Shown one piece after another: positions 1 to 6,667 of a stretch of 16,578 nt of DNA. Made by a program: the position numbers and the translations under genes. This stretch comes from Candidatus Glassiibacteriota bacterium (GTDB lineage Bacteria > Gemmatimonadota > Glassbacteria > GWA2-58-10). Below the pieces are notes generated by a model, which was given only the letters and a program-made list of their open reading frames with translations, had not been told where the DNA came from and searched no databases. The stretch spans positions 1-16,578 of the forward strand of contig JAUVUV010000005.1 in assembly GCA_030604975.1 (NCBI GenBank), given 5' to 3'. How positions within the stretch are numbered: position 1 is the stretch's first letter; each line of letters begins with the position of its first letter.

Positions 1-2
1 CC

Positions 3-749
3 ACCCCCGGGCCACGGAATCCGAAACCGGCGCAATTTTTCATGCAGATCAACCCGCGAGCAGTTCCTTGGGGGCAGGACTACGTAGGAGGGGCTTTTGA
101 CTACATCGGTGTATTCTGCCACGGCTACGTAGATACGCACATCGATGCGCTTTGCCATGTCTACACTACGGACGGACAGCTCTACAATGGCCGCCCTTCA
201 TCCGAGGTTACCTCGCAGGGCGCGCGAACTAACTCCATCGAGCACTGGCGCGATGGCATTATGACACGCGGTGTGCTGTACGACATCCCACGGCTGCGCG
301 GAGTTGACTACGTGACGCTGGAGGATCCAGTCCAGGGTTGGGAGCTGGAGGATGCGGCCAGGGCCGAGGGCATGGAACCTCGTGCTGGCGACGCTGTACT
401 TGTCCATTTCGATCGCGAGAAGTACTTCGCCGCGAACCCCGACGCTTCCAACAACAGTGGTCAGAAGCCAGGCCTGCACCCCTCGGTGCTCGAGTTCCTT
501 TACGAGCATGACGCATCGCTGTTGGGCGCGGAGTTTGACGAAGCCCCTGACCAAGGCTACCCAACCGGCGTTCCGGTCCATGCAATCGCGAACCCGTATA
601 TGGGCCTGCCGACGCTCTGGAACACGAACTTCGAGCTGCTTGCCGAGATGTGCACGGAGCTGGGACGCTGGGAATTCATGTTCTTGATCGCACCGTTAGT
701 CGTTCGCGGAGCTAGCGGCTCTGTGGTAAACCCAATCGCAGTCTTTTAG
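3..749 (+). CDS. Cyclase family protein (kynurenine formamidase-like), 5'-truncated by the window edge
   Basis: This is the C-terminal part of a COG1878-type metal-dependent hydrolase. The family includes kynurenine formamidase and polyketide-type cyclases. The reading frame is open back to position 3, ahead of the first in-frame ATG at 42, so the gene almost certainly begins outside the window. Counting from that ATG, the metal-binding signature THIDALCH gives candidate ligands H33, D35 and H39. The C-terminal family pattern is also present: a conserved His near residue 180, then APLVVRGASGSVVNPIAVF at the end. Intact members are usually about 260-330 residues; at least 235 are here. The substrate cannot be told from sequence. 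The next gene is over 600 bp away across a repeat-rich stretch, so no operon partner is visible downstream. Confidence 0.85.
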   Translation, partial: TPGPRNPKPAQFFMQINPRAVPWGQDYVGGAFDYIGVFCHGYVDTHIDALCHVYTTDGQLYNGRPSSEVTSQGARTNSIEHWRDGIMTRGVLYDIPRLRGVDYVTLEDPVQGWELEDAARAEGMEPRAGDAVLVHFDREKYFAANPDASNNSGQKPGLHPSVLEFLYEHDASLLGAEFDEAPDQGYPTGVPVHAIANPYMGLPTLWNTNFELLAEMCTELGRWEFMFLIAPLVVRGASGSVVNPIAVF

Positions 750-800
750 CCGTCAATTGTGTGTCTGATATTATCGCACCGCTTAAAAGAATATTATTAG

Positions 801-949
801 CCCGGATTATTCATAAATTTAATCGAATCCTGTAGGGCGGACCTTTGTGTCCGCCCGGCGGTTGAAATATCTATCTAGTCAATGGGCGCACACGCGAGTG
901 TGCCCCTGCATTGCAAATAGACACTGCGGGTTTTTATGAATAACCCAGG
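801..949. repeat. MITE-like element with 17-bp terminal inverted repeats
   Basis: The left end (801-817, CCCGGATTATTCATAAA) and the right end (933-949, TTTATGAATAACCCAGG) are inverted repeats matching at 15 of 17 positions. Between them lie two hairpins. One is a perfect 8-bp stem at 835-842/849-856 with a 6-nt loop. The other, at 884-906, has a 6+3-bp stem with one bulged C and the loop GCGA. The interior has no coding capacity. Size, terminal repeats and internal hairpins fit a non-autonomous miniature element or a REP doublet. No clear target-site duplication is visible. Confidence 0.5.
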
Positions 950-999
950 TCAGGTAAGTTATTATTCTTCTTTTGGTGGCAAAAGAAGCAAAACCATTT

Positions 1000-1033
1000 T
1001 TTTATAACTAAAAGAATTTTATAACTAAAAGAA
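1000..1033 (+). repeat. Exact tandem duplication, 17 bp x 2
   Basis: The 17-mer TTTTATAACTAAAAGAA occurs at 1000-1016 and again immediately at 1017-1033. It lies in an A/T-rich stretch of the repeat-dense intergenic region. No function is apparent. Confidence 0.8.
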
Positions 1034-1088
1034 ACAAAAGTTAATTCCGAATCTGTCTCTTTTACTTCGCTGGCTTGGGAGGTCGCCT

Positions 1089-1114
1089 CGTGCTCAGGGC
1101 ACGCCCTGAGCACG
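1089..1114. repeat. Perfect 12-bp-stem hairpin
   Basis: CGTGCTCAGGGC (1089-1100) is the exact reverse complement of 1103-1114, with only the dinucleotide AC between them. Flanking GCCT (1085-1088) and AGGC (1117-1120) could extend the stem past a small bulge. No T-run follows on either side, so it is probably a repeat palindrome and not a terminator. Confidence 0.7.
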
Positions 1115-1247
1115 AAAGGCATGCCGGATGTTGGAACATCTATCAGGGCATGGATGGAAATTATTTATCATCTACACGCTGCCCCTTTTATGTCCCCTAG
1201 CCACGAGACTTCATTAAGCCTAGGACAAGGCATGCCTGGCCTTATTC

Positions 1248-1267
1248 GGGCGACCGATCGGTCGCCC
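1248..1267. repeat. Perfect 20-bp palindrome (REP-like)
   Basis: GGGCGACCGATCGGTCGCCC is its own reverse complement. It is followed by CTACGGGC and not by a T-tract. GC-rich GGGCGACC/GGTCGCCC palindromes of this kind resemble dispersed intergenic REP-like repeats. A smaller palindrome, AGGCATGCCT, lies just upstream at 1228-1237. Confidence 0.7.
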
Positions 1268-1354
1268 TACGGGCTTGGAATTATGCTTGATTGAATAATT
1301 CCAGTTAAATAAAGGTAATACTCCCCTAGAAAGGACCCTGTTACGGCCTGGGGC

Positions 1355-1380
1355 AATTTATGAATAATTCAGGTTAGGAG
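1355..1380 (+). repeat. Third copy of the TTTATGAATAA repeat, running into the ribosome binding site
   Basis: This stretch closely resembles 931-958: the shared core TTTATGAATAA is followed by YYCAGGTYAGG in both. It is also an inverted copy of 801-820. The right end of this copy contains AGGAG (1376-1380), the Shine-Dalgarno sequence of the following gene. The repeat family therefore appears to supply, or to abut, the translation signal. Confidence 0.5.
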
Positions 1381-1386
1381 ATATTG

Positions 1387-2352
1387 ATGGGTAAGTTAAA
1401 AGTTGTTATATCCGATTGTGATCATGGCACTGTGGAAGTAGAAAAAAAGGTGTTCGAGGAGGCCGGTTTCGATTGGGAACTGCTCGACTGCGAGACCGAG
1501 GATGAGGTGATCGAGAACTGCACCGGCGCCGCCGGAATCCTGAGCCAGTATGCACCGATCAAGGCCAGGGCGATAGCCAGCCTGCCCGAGCTCAAAGTAC
1601 TCAGCCGTTACGGGGTGGGTGTGGACAACCTGGATCTGGAGGCTGCCAGCCGCGCAGGTGTCGCTGTCTGCAATGTACCGGATTACTGCCAGGATGATGT
1701 CTCAACCCATGCATTTACCCTGCTGCTCGACCTGGTGCGCAAGGTAACGAGGCTGGCCGTGGATACCGCCTCCGGCGGCTGGGATTTCCGCCTTGCCGGT
1801 TCGGTTCCGCGTACTGAGGGCAAGACTCTGGGTTTGCTGGGATTCGGCGCGATCGGCCGGATAGTGGCCCGCAAGGCGCTGGGGTTTAACATGAAAGTTC
1901 TCGCCTACGACCCCTACGTAACATCCACCGAAATGGATGTGAGGCTGGTCGGCCTGGATGAGCTTTTGCGCGATTCGGATTTTGTGTCCCTTCATGCACC
2001 GCTCACCCCGGACACCGAAAAAATTGTCAATGCAGAGTCTCTCTCGAAGATGAAGGATGGCGCTTATCTGGTGAACACCAGCCGCGGCGCCCTGGTGGAT
2101 GAAAAGGCTCTGGCTGATGCCCTGAAAAGCGGAAAACTGGGGGGTGCCGGCCTGGATGTGCTCACCCAGGAGCCGCCAGAAAAGGAGAACCCCCTGCTTG
2201 GGCTGGATAATATAGTTATCACCCCACACAGCTCTTTCTTCTCGGATGAATCTTTCAAGGAACTCAAGGAAAAAGCGGCGAGAAATATGGTGGAGGTGCT
2301 AACCGGAGCACCGGTCAGGTATCTGCTAAACCGTGACGCTTTCAAATCTTAA
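1387..2352 (+). CDS. D-2-hydroxyacid dehydrogenase, CtBP-like branch
   Basis: This is a cytoplasmic NAD(P)-dependent oxidoreductase that interconverts a 2-oxoacid and a D-2-hydroxyacid; the substrate is unknown. The 321-residue length is typical. The Rossmann motif GFGAIG lies at 152-157. The catalytic triad of the family is complete: Arg233 (in TSRGALVD), Glu262 (in TQEPP) and His281 (in TPHSS). The stretch around NVPDYCQDDVSTHA (97-110) is characteristic of bacterial CtBP-like dehydrogenases and less so of SerA or LdhA. ATG at 1387 is preferred to the in-frame TTG at 1384, because AGGAG at 1376-1380 leaves 6 nt to the ATG but only 3 to the TTG. No ACT domain is present, so it is unlikely to be serine-feedback-regulated 3-phosphoglycerate dehydrogenase. 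Confidence 0.9.
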   Translation: MGKLKVVISDCDHGTVEVEKKVFEEAGFDWELLDCETEDEVIENCTGAAGILSQYAPIKARAIASLPELKVLSRYGVGVDNLDLEAASRAGVAVCNVPDYCQDDVSTHAFTLLLDLVRKVTRLAVDTASGGWDFRLAGSVPRTEGKTLGLLGFGAIGRIVARKALGFNMKVLAYDPYVTSTEMDVRLVGLDELLRDSDFVSLHAPLTPDTEKIVNAESLSKMKDGAYLVNTSRGALVDEKALADALKSGKLGGAGLDVLTQEPPEKENPLLGLDNIVITPHSSFFSDESFKELKEKAARNMVEVLTGAPVRYLLNRDAFKS

Positions 2353-2403
2353 CATGAAGCTAAAACCTGCATCCGGGCCTGTTAACTTGACAAAATTGTA
2401 TAC

Positions 2404-2432
2404 TTGACAGAAGAATTGTAAAATTATATGAT
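2404..2432 (+). promoter_or_regulatory. Near-consensus sigma70-type promoter upstream of the small membrane protein
   Basis: TTGACA (2404-2409) is followed, after exactly 17 nt, by TATGAT (2427-2432). This is a near-perfect -35/-10 pair. Transcription would start around 2438-2440, about 70 nt ahead of the ATG at 2512. A second TTGACA sits 17 bp upstream at 2387-2392, within a short direct repeat, but has no good -10 partner. The promoter probably drives 2512-2760 and, through a 45-bp gap, 2806-3603. Confidence 0.6.
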
Positions 2433-2511
2433 AATAGTATTGACCCTTCATTTTTTTCATTTGCGTAATTCCCGGCTTCGCAATTCACCGACTCCTGCGG
2501 AATACTGACCC

Positions 2512-2760
2512 ATGACTAGCAGCGAAAATAAGCCCCGGTACGAGTCATTATCTGAGCTCGAGCAGATCGAAGGCAATTACTACAAGATGGACTTTTTCGT
2601 TTCATCTTCCCTGGTCCTTTTTACTATCTGGGTGTTTTGGACAGAAAAAAATTTCGTCTGGACACTTCTGCTGGGAATTCTGGCAATTCTGTTCCTGATC
2701 CGGGGAATCAGGAACTGGAAGAATAAAGGCACCAGTGCAAAGTCTAAACAGCCTGAATAA
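2512..2760 (+). CDS. Small two-helix membrane protein of unknown function
   Basis: I do not recognise this 82-residue protein. Residues 1-25 are polar. Two hydrophobic segments follow, about 27-43 (FFVSSSLVLFTIWVFW) and 48-66 (FVWTLLLGILAILFLI). Between them is the short charged link TEKN, and the basic tail is rich in Lys and Ser. This suggests a helical hairpin with both termini on the same, probably cytoplasmic, side. No strong Shine-Dalgarno precedes the ATG. Support for a real gene comes from the good promoter upstream, the amphipathic layout and the 45-bp spacing to the next gene in the same direction. Its neighbours do not reveal its role. Confidence 0.6.
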   Translation: MTSSENKPRYESLSELEQIEGNYYKMDFFVSSSLVLFTIWVFWTEKNFVWTLLLGILAILFLIRGIRNWKNKGTSAKSKQPE

Positions 2761-2805
2761 ACATTTTCCTTTTGAAACGAGATCTTTTCAATCGGGTAGT
2801 CTTGC

Positions 2806-3603
2806 ATGAACGGGGTAATTACCCTGATTACCGATTTCGGTACCAAGGAGGGTTACGTGGGAGCGATGAAAGGAGTAATCCTTTCGATTGCTCCCGAGGC
2901 TCAAATTGTCGATATTACTCACGACATCCCATTCGGCCGGGTGAGTAAGGCCTCCTTAGTTCTGGAGAGCATTCAACGATATTACCCCGCCGGGACGGTT
3001 CATCTGGTGGTTGTGGATCCGGGTGTCGGCAGCCGCAGAAGAGCTGTGGCAGTGGAAAGCGCAGGCCAGTTTTTTGTCGGGCCGGACAACGGGGTTCTCG
3101 AGCCGGCTTACCACGCGGATAAGCTTTTCAACTGCTATGAGCTATCAGATCCGGAATATCATCTCAAGCCGGTGAGCTTTACCTTTCACGGCCGGGATAT
3201 ATTCGCCCCCGCAGCCGCTTATCTGGCCCGCGGTGTAAAGTTAGAAAAACTGGGCAAACGGGTGCAAAATCCGGTCAGGCTGGCAAGCGGCCGGAAAAAG
3301 ATTATCAGTAATGAACGGCTGATCGGCAGGGTGATATACGCCGACCGTTTCGGCAACCTGATTACCGATATCACCGCCCAGGAACTTGAACTGCTGAGCC
3401 GGGACATGTCCCGCCTGGCTGTTTCAATCTGCGGCAAACGGATCGAAGGGATTTCTGATTACTACTCGCAAGGCGCCCAGGGAAAACTGATCGCCCTTGT
3501 CGGCAGCACGGGCAGGCTGGAGGTGGCAAGTACCATGGACAGCGCTTTCGATCACCTCGGGCCACTGGCTGAGGACGCCGAAGTAACAATTTTCAAAATA
3601 TGA
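2806..3603 (+). CDS. SAM hydroxide adenosyltransferase (DUF62 family; SAM hydrolase, adenosine-forming)
   Basis: This soluble enzyme belongs to the chlorinase/fluorinase superfamily. The housekeeping members hydrolyse S-adenosylmethionine to adenosine and methionine with an activated water. The 265-residue length matches the family. Family blocks are present in order: LITDFGTKEGYVGAMKG (7-23), DPGVGSRRR (71-79), VGPDNGVL (91-98), FHGRDIFAPAAA (127-138) and DRFGNLITDI (180-189). The Asp-Arg-His triad that activates hydroxide in characterised members corresponds to Asp71, Arg78 and His128, all retained, so hydrolysis is expected and not halogenation. The Shine-Dalgarno before the ATG is weak. 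It is probably co-transcribed with the small membrane protein 45 bp upstream. Its cellular role across bacteria is unsettled. Confidence 0.9.
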   Translation: MNGVITLITDFGTKEGYVGAMKGVILSIAPEAQIVDITHDIPFGRVSKASLVLESIQRYYPAGTVHLVVVDPGVGSRRRAVAVESAGQFFVGPDNGVLEPAYHADKLFNCYELSDPEYHLKPVSFTFHGRDIFAPAAAYLARGVKLEKLGKRVQNPVRLASGRKKIISNERLIGRVIYADRFGNLITDITAQELELLSRDMSRLAVSICGKRIEGISDYYSQGAQGKLIALVGSTGRLEVASTMDSAFDHLGPLAEDAEVTIFKI

Positions 3604-3853
3604 AGTTAACTCAAATATATTGACAGACAAAATATTTATTTTATCTTAATAATTCTCTATTCGTTTTTAAATCGCTTGAATTCGGGCAATTCCAGGCCCG
3701 CTTTGATAATTTAAAAAAACTCTGTCCTGTTTGAAGTCGATCGACTATTCCAGGGCGGATAAGTTTAGACTGTTTCACTTTCTGCCGGGCATTCAGGATT
3801 CCGGCAAAAGGTCAACTCTGGCGGACAATCGCCATGTCCGGAGAATCTCCCTG

Positions 3854-3873
3854 CCGGCACTGCTGGTTTTTTT
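3854..3873 (+). terminator. Possible attenuator: short stem plus T-run in the leader
   Basis: CCGGC (3854-3858) pairs with GCTGG (3862-3866), including one G-U, across the 3-nt loop ACT. T at 3867-3873 follows directly. The stem is only 5 bp, so termination would be weak or conditional. It lies 43 nt before the ATG of the radical SAM gene and would act as an attenuator, not as an end-of-operon signal. Confidence 0.3.
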
Positions 3874-3899
3874 GCCAGGCTTAATACGGAATGAGTGAC

Positions 3900-3904
3900 G
3901 GAGG
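3900..3904 (+). promoter_or_regulatory. Shine-Dalgarno GGAGG of the radical SAM gene
   Basis: GGAGG at 3900-3904 lies 12 nt before the ATG at 3917, a long but usable spacing. The ATG at 3906 is too close and runs into TAA after three codons. Reading from ATG 3891, an 8-codon frame ends in a TAA that overlaps the main start as TAATG. Confidence 0.5.
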
Positions 3905-3916
3905 TATGGATCGATA

Positions 3917-5521
3917 ATGGCTACTCAAGCGAAAAGAATAGAAAGTCGGCCGATAGACACTAACTACAGCGGCAGGCCGATGAACAATATTACCAAAGGC
4001 CTTCCCAAACACGTGGAGTCGATCTGCCCTGACCCGGACTGCGGCAGGATGATCACGGCTCACATGTTCGAGGAGCACGGCAAGGTCTATATGGAGAAGA
4101 CCTGCCCTGAGCATGGCTACTTCAAGGACCTTTACTGGTCTGATGTTGAGTTATACCTCAAGGCAGAGAAATGGGAGTTCGGAGACGGCAAGGGGGTGAT
4201 GAACCCGAACACTCAGCACAAAAGCTGCCCGGTTGACTGCGGAATTTGTGACAACCATCTCAGCCATACCGCGCTAGGCAACATCGACCTGACCAACCGC
4301 TGCAACCTCAGCTGCCCGATCTGTTTTGCCAGCGCCAACAGCACCGGCAGAATTTACGAGCCGAGCAAGGAAGAAGTGATAAAGATGCTGAATCTCTATC
4401 GCGCAGAGCAGCCGGTATACGGGCGCATGATCCAGTACTCTGGGGGTGAGCCAACCCTTCACCCGGAGTTTTTCGAGATTATCGCGGAAACTAAAGCCTT
4501 GGGCTTCAGCCATATCCAGGTCGCCTCCAACGGGCTGAAATTCGCTGACCAGGAGTTCACTGATCGAGCCGCAGAGGCCGGGCTTCACACAATCTACCTT
4601 CAGTTCGACGGCGTGGACGATGCAGTGTACCTCAAGATCCGCGGCAGGCCCCTGGTGGAAATCAAGGAAAAAGTTATCGAGGCGGTGCGCAAAACCGGGA
4701 TGAAAATCGTGTATGTGCCAACAATCGCTGGCGGGATCAATGACCACCAGGTAGGCCCGATCTTAGAACACGCCCTGGCTAATATCGATGTACTCAGCGG
4801 GATCAGCTACCAGCCCGTTTCTCTGGTGGGGCGGATCAGCACTGAAGAGAGAGAAAAACTCCGTTACACCCTGCCCGATCTTGCCCGTGGTATCGAAGAG
4901 CAAACCGGTATCACCAGTAAGGAGGAATGGTACCCCCTGAGCTTTGTAACCCCGATCTCCAAGATTATCAGCGCCCTACGCGGGGAGGAAACCGTCAATA
5001 TCGCCTGCCACCCGCACTGTTCGCTTGGTACCTACCTGTTTATCGAACACGAGACAAACAGGCCGGTACCGATTACGCGGTTTGTGGATGTGGACGGGAT
5101 GTTCTTGGAGCTGGAAAAGCTGGCGGCCAAGACAAAAGCAAGCCGCTTCAAGCGCTTTGCCCAGATGAACGCCTTTTATAAGCTTAAGAAGTTTTTCAAC
5201 AAGGATAAAGCACCCAAGGGGCTGGATTTCACGAAATTTCTGCAGACCCTGGACGGATTTTTCGACAAGGATGCAGGGCGAGGCGAAAAAGACGGCACTT
5301 ACACGAACAAGACCCTGCTGGTGGCCGGGATGCATTTCATGGATAATTATAACTACGATCTCGAACGAGTCCGGCGCTGTGTTATTCATTACGCCACCCC
5401 GGCGAACAGAATCATTCCTTTCTGCGCATACAACGGCGGCCAATGTCACCGCACGGATATTGAGGCAAAGTATTCTGTATCTCTGGATGAATACAAGAAA
5501 CACAGGAATCAACAGGCCTGA
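3917..5521 (+). CDS. Multi-cluster radical SAM enzyme of the tetraether synthase / membrane-spanning lipid synthase (Tes/MSS) type
   Basis: This 534-residue COG1964-type protein has its cysteines in the order expected for the Tes group. An N-terminal rubredoxin- or zinc-ribbon-like knuckle uses C37, C42 and C63 (with H66). An auxiliary CxxxCxxC is at C104-C108-C111. The radical SAM CxxxCxxC is at C129-C133-C136 (CNLSCPIC), with the SAM-binding SGGEPT at 175-180. Later cysteines C364, C368, C488, C503 and C510 could bind a further cluster. In archaeal Tes, and in the bacterial MSS reported in Thermotogales and others, such enzymes couple two lipid tails through a carbon-carbon bond. The archaeal homologue MJ0619 was earlier proposed as a tetrahydromethanopterin methylase, so other methylene or methyl chemistry is possible. 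The family is certain; the lipid role is inferred mainly from the reductase genes downstream. Confidence 0.8.
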   Translation: MATQAKRIESRPIDTNYSGRPMNNITKGLPKHVESICPDPDCGRMITAHMFEEHGKVYMEKTCPEHGYFKDLYWSDVELYLKAEKWEFGDGKGVMNPNTQHKSCPVDCGICDNHLSHTALGNIDLTNRCNLSCPICFASANSTGRIYEPSKEEVIKMLNLYRAEQPVYGRMIQYSGGEPTLHPEFFEIIAETKALGFSHIQVASNGLKFADQEFTDRAAEAGLHTIYLQFDGVDDAVYLKIRGRPLVEIKEKVIEAVRKTGMKIVYVPTIAGGINDHQVGPILEHALANIDVLSGISYQPVSLVGRISTEEREKLRYTLPDLARGIEEQTGITSKEEWYPLSFVTPISKIISALRGEETVNIACHPHCSLGTYLFIEHETNRPVPITRFVDVDGMFLELEKLAAKTKASRFKRFAQMNAFYKLKKFFNKDKAPKGLDFTKFLQTLDGFFDKDAGRGEKDGTYTNKTLLVAGMHFMDNYNYDLERVRRCVIHYATPANRIIPFCAYNGGQCHRTDIEAKYSVSLDEYKKHRNQQA

Positions 5522-5554
5522 GTTTCAGGATCGCGATTTATCGAGTAGTTTCAT

Positions 5555-5583
5555 AGCGGAGATACCTGCCTATCTCCGCTTTT
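5555..5583 (+). terminator. Intrinsic terminator after the radical SAM gene
   Basis: A perfect 10-bp stem, AGCGGAGATA (5555-5564) with TATCTCCGCT (5571-5580), encloses the 6-nt loop CCTGCC and runs into TTTT (5580-5583). It lies 33 nt after the TGA of the radical SAM gene. The T-run is short, so read-through into the next gene is possible. It also constrains the start of that gene, because a TTG at 5582 would sit inside the terminator tail. Confidence 0.7.
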
Positions 5584-5593
5584 GATATATACC

Positions 5594-6622
5594 GTGACAG
5601 AAAATATCCTTTTACGGGAAAGCGAGAGAGACGATTTGTGGAAGGCCGTTAAAAGGGCCATTCAACACAACACGAGGTTTATTCTCTGCACCCATCTTGA
5701 TCCTGATGCAGACGGCATAGGAAGTGAGCTTGCGCTCTCCACGGCGCTGGCTCAGATGGGCAAGAGGGCGGTTATCCTGAACCCGGACAGCCTTCCCCCG
5801 ATCCTTCAGTTCATGGATCCGGAAGGCCTGATCAGGGGTTTCGACAGCATGCGCCTGGAGGATTCAAGGCGGCTGCTGGAGGAGGCCGAGGTGATATTTT
5901 TTCTCGACTCGGGAGTCTGGAACAGGCTTCAGCCGATGACCGAAGAGATCGCTGCCCGGGCCGGGAAACTGCTCTGTATCGACCATCATCCTACGGATAA
6001 ACTTCTGACCAAAGGCTCTGTGGTTGATGAAAGGGCGAGCTCCACAGGAGAACTTATCTACGAACTGCTTGCAGAACTCGGTCATCCTCTGGACGAGCGG
6101 ATCGCTTACTGGCTTTACTGCGCGATAGTGAAAGACACTGGCTCTTTCCGTTTCGAGAACACGAACCCAAAAGTATTCAAACTGGCAAGCGAGCTTACCC
6201 GGTACGGGGTGGCTCCATACGAGGTTTACGACCAGCTTTTCGAGCGCAATTCGATCAGCGGCGTGCTCTGTCTCGGCAGGGTGCTGGACACCCTGCGTTT
6301 TGCCTACGACAACCGGCTGGCCTACATTTACTTAACCAAGCAGATGCTGGAAGAGACAGGCTCATCCATGGAGGAGACCGACAACTTTATTAACGTTATC
6401 CGCTCGATCGACCCGGTTCAGGCCTGTTTTTTTTTCCGGGAACTGGGCAACAACAAAATCAAGATCAGTTTCAGGAGCAAGACCAAAGAGATAGATATCA
6501 ACTTGCTTGCGGAGAAATTCGGCGGTGGCGGGCACAAGAGGGCCTCAGGGGCTCTCGTGGAAGGTAATTTCGAAGAAGTTATCGACAAAGTCGTCGCGGC
6601 GGCGGCTGAGTGTTTCAATTGA
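5594..6622 (+). CDS. nrnA: DHH/DHHA1 phosphoesterase, NrnA-like (nanoRNase / pAp phosphatase)
   Basis: This is a cytoplasmic Mn-dependent phosphoesterase. NrnA-type members degrade 2-5-nt RNAs to mononucleotides and dephosphorylate 3'-phosphoadenosine 5'-phosphate. With a GTG start at 5594 it has 342 residues, the usual size. The catalytic blocks are complete: THLDPDADGIGSE (33-45, with H34, D38, D40), FLDSG (D105), the DHH signature at 130-132 (IDHHPTD) and KDTGSF (D181). The C-terminal DHHA1 domain carries GGGGHKRASG (310-319). The start is uncertain: TTG 5582 lies in the terminator tail, GTG 5594 lacks a clear Shine-Dalgarno, and TTG 5636 follows a GAGAGA and would also fit the family N-terminus. 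It sits between the Tes-like and reductase genes. Nothing known ties NrnA to lipid synthesis, so the link may be positional only. Confidence 0.85.
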   Translation: MTENILLRESERDDLWKAVKRAIQHNTRFILCTHLDPDADGIGSELALSTALAQMGKRAVILNPDSLPPILQFMDPEGLIRGFDSMRLEDSRRLLEEAEVIFFLDSGVWNRLQPMTEEIAARAGKLLCIDHHPTDKLLTKGSVVDERASSTGELIYELLAELGHPLDERIAYWLYCAIVKDTGSFRFENTNPKVFKLASELTRYGVAPYEVYDQLFERNSISGVLCLGRVLDTLRFAYDNRLAYIYLTKQMLEETGSSMEETDNFINVIRSIDPVQACFFFRELGNNKIKISFRSKTKEIDINLLAEKFGGGGHKRASGALVEGNFEEVIDKVVAAAAECFN

Positions 6623-6667
6623 GCACAGTGGAAACCGGTCTATTCGCAAACTGCAGCTTCCTTGGGT

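Larger units (their letters stand above)
750..1386. other. Gene-free, repeat-rich intergenic region
   Basis: About 637 bp separate the cyclase gene from the hydroxyacid dehydrogenase. I see no credible gene on either strand. The stretch holds several perfect or near-perfect palindromes, a 17-bp tandem duplication, and three copies of a motif containing TTTATGAATAA: one inverted at 801-820 and two direct at about 931-958 and 1355-1380. A 62-codon frame on the minus strand at 934-1122 runs through these repeats and looks spurious. The texture resembles REP/MITE-type dispersed repeats. Confidence 0.75.
3604..3916 (+). promoter_or_regulatory. 313-bp leader of the radical SAM gene with a possible promoter and nested hairpins
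   Basis: No gene is visible. TTGACA at 3620-3625 with TATCTT at 3642-3647 (16-nt spacer) is a weak candidate promoter in an A/T-rich patch; a start there gives a leader of about 260 nt. AGTCGATCGACT at 3735-3746 is a perfect 12-bp palindrome. Downstream are TGCCGG/CCGGCA (3783-3788/3801-3806) and CGGACA/TGTCCG (3822-3827/3835-3840). A short GC stem followed by seven T is at 3854-3873. Segment 3801-3806 could pair alternatively with 3852-3857, which would disrupt the last stem. This does not match a riboswitch class I can name. Confidence 0.35.

Noticed and set aside
835..906. The two hairpins after the cyclase gene as transcription terminators
   Set aside because: Neither is followed by a T-run, and both sit symmetrically inside inverted repeats, which fits a repeat element better.
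934..1122. 62-codon frame on the minus strand in the repeat-rich gap
   Set aside because: It runs through the tandem duplication and a perfect hairpin, has no recognisable domain and no ribosome binding site, and its Lys/Phe/Asn-rich composition reflects the repeats.
1702..2229. 175-codon minus-strand frame opposite the hydroxyacid dehydrogenase
   Set aside because: The plus strand carries the full catalytic triad and NAD motif; the antisense frame has none of its own.
3604..3916. A known riboswitch (SAM, Moco, cobalamin) in the leader of the radical SAM gene
   Set aside because: I could not match the conserved core of any of these classes; only generic hairpins are supported.
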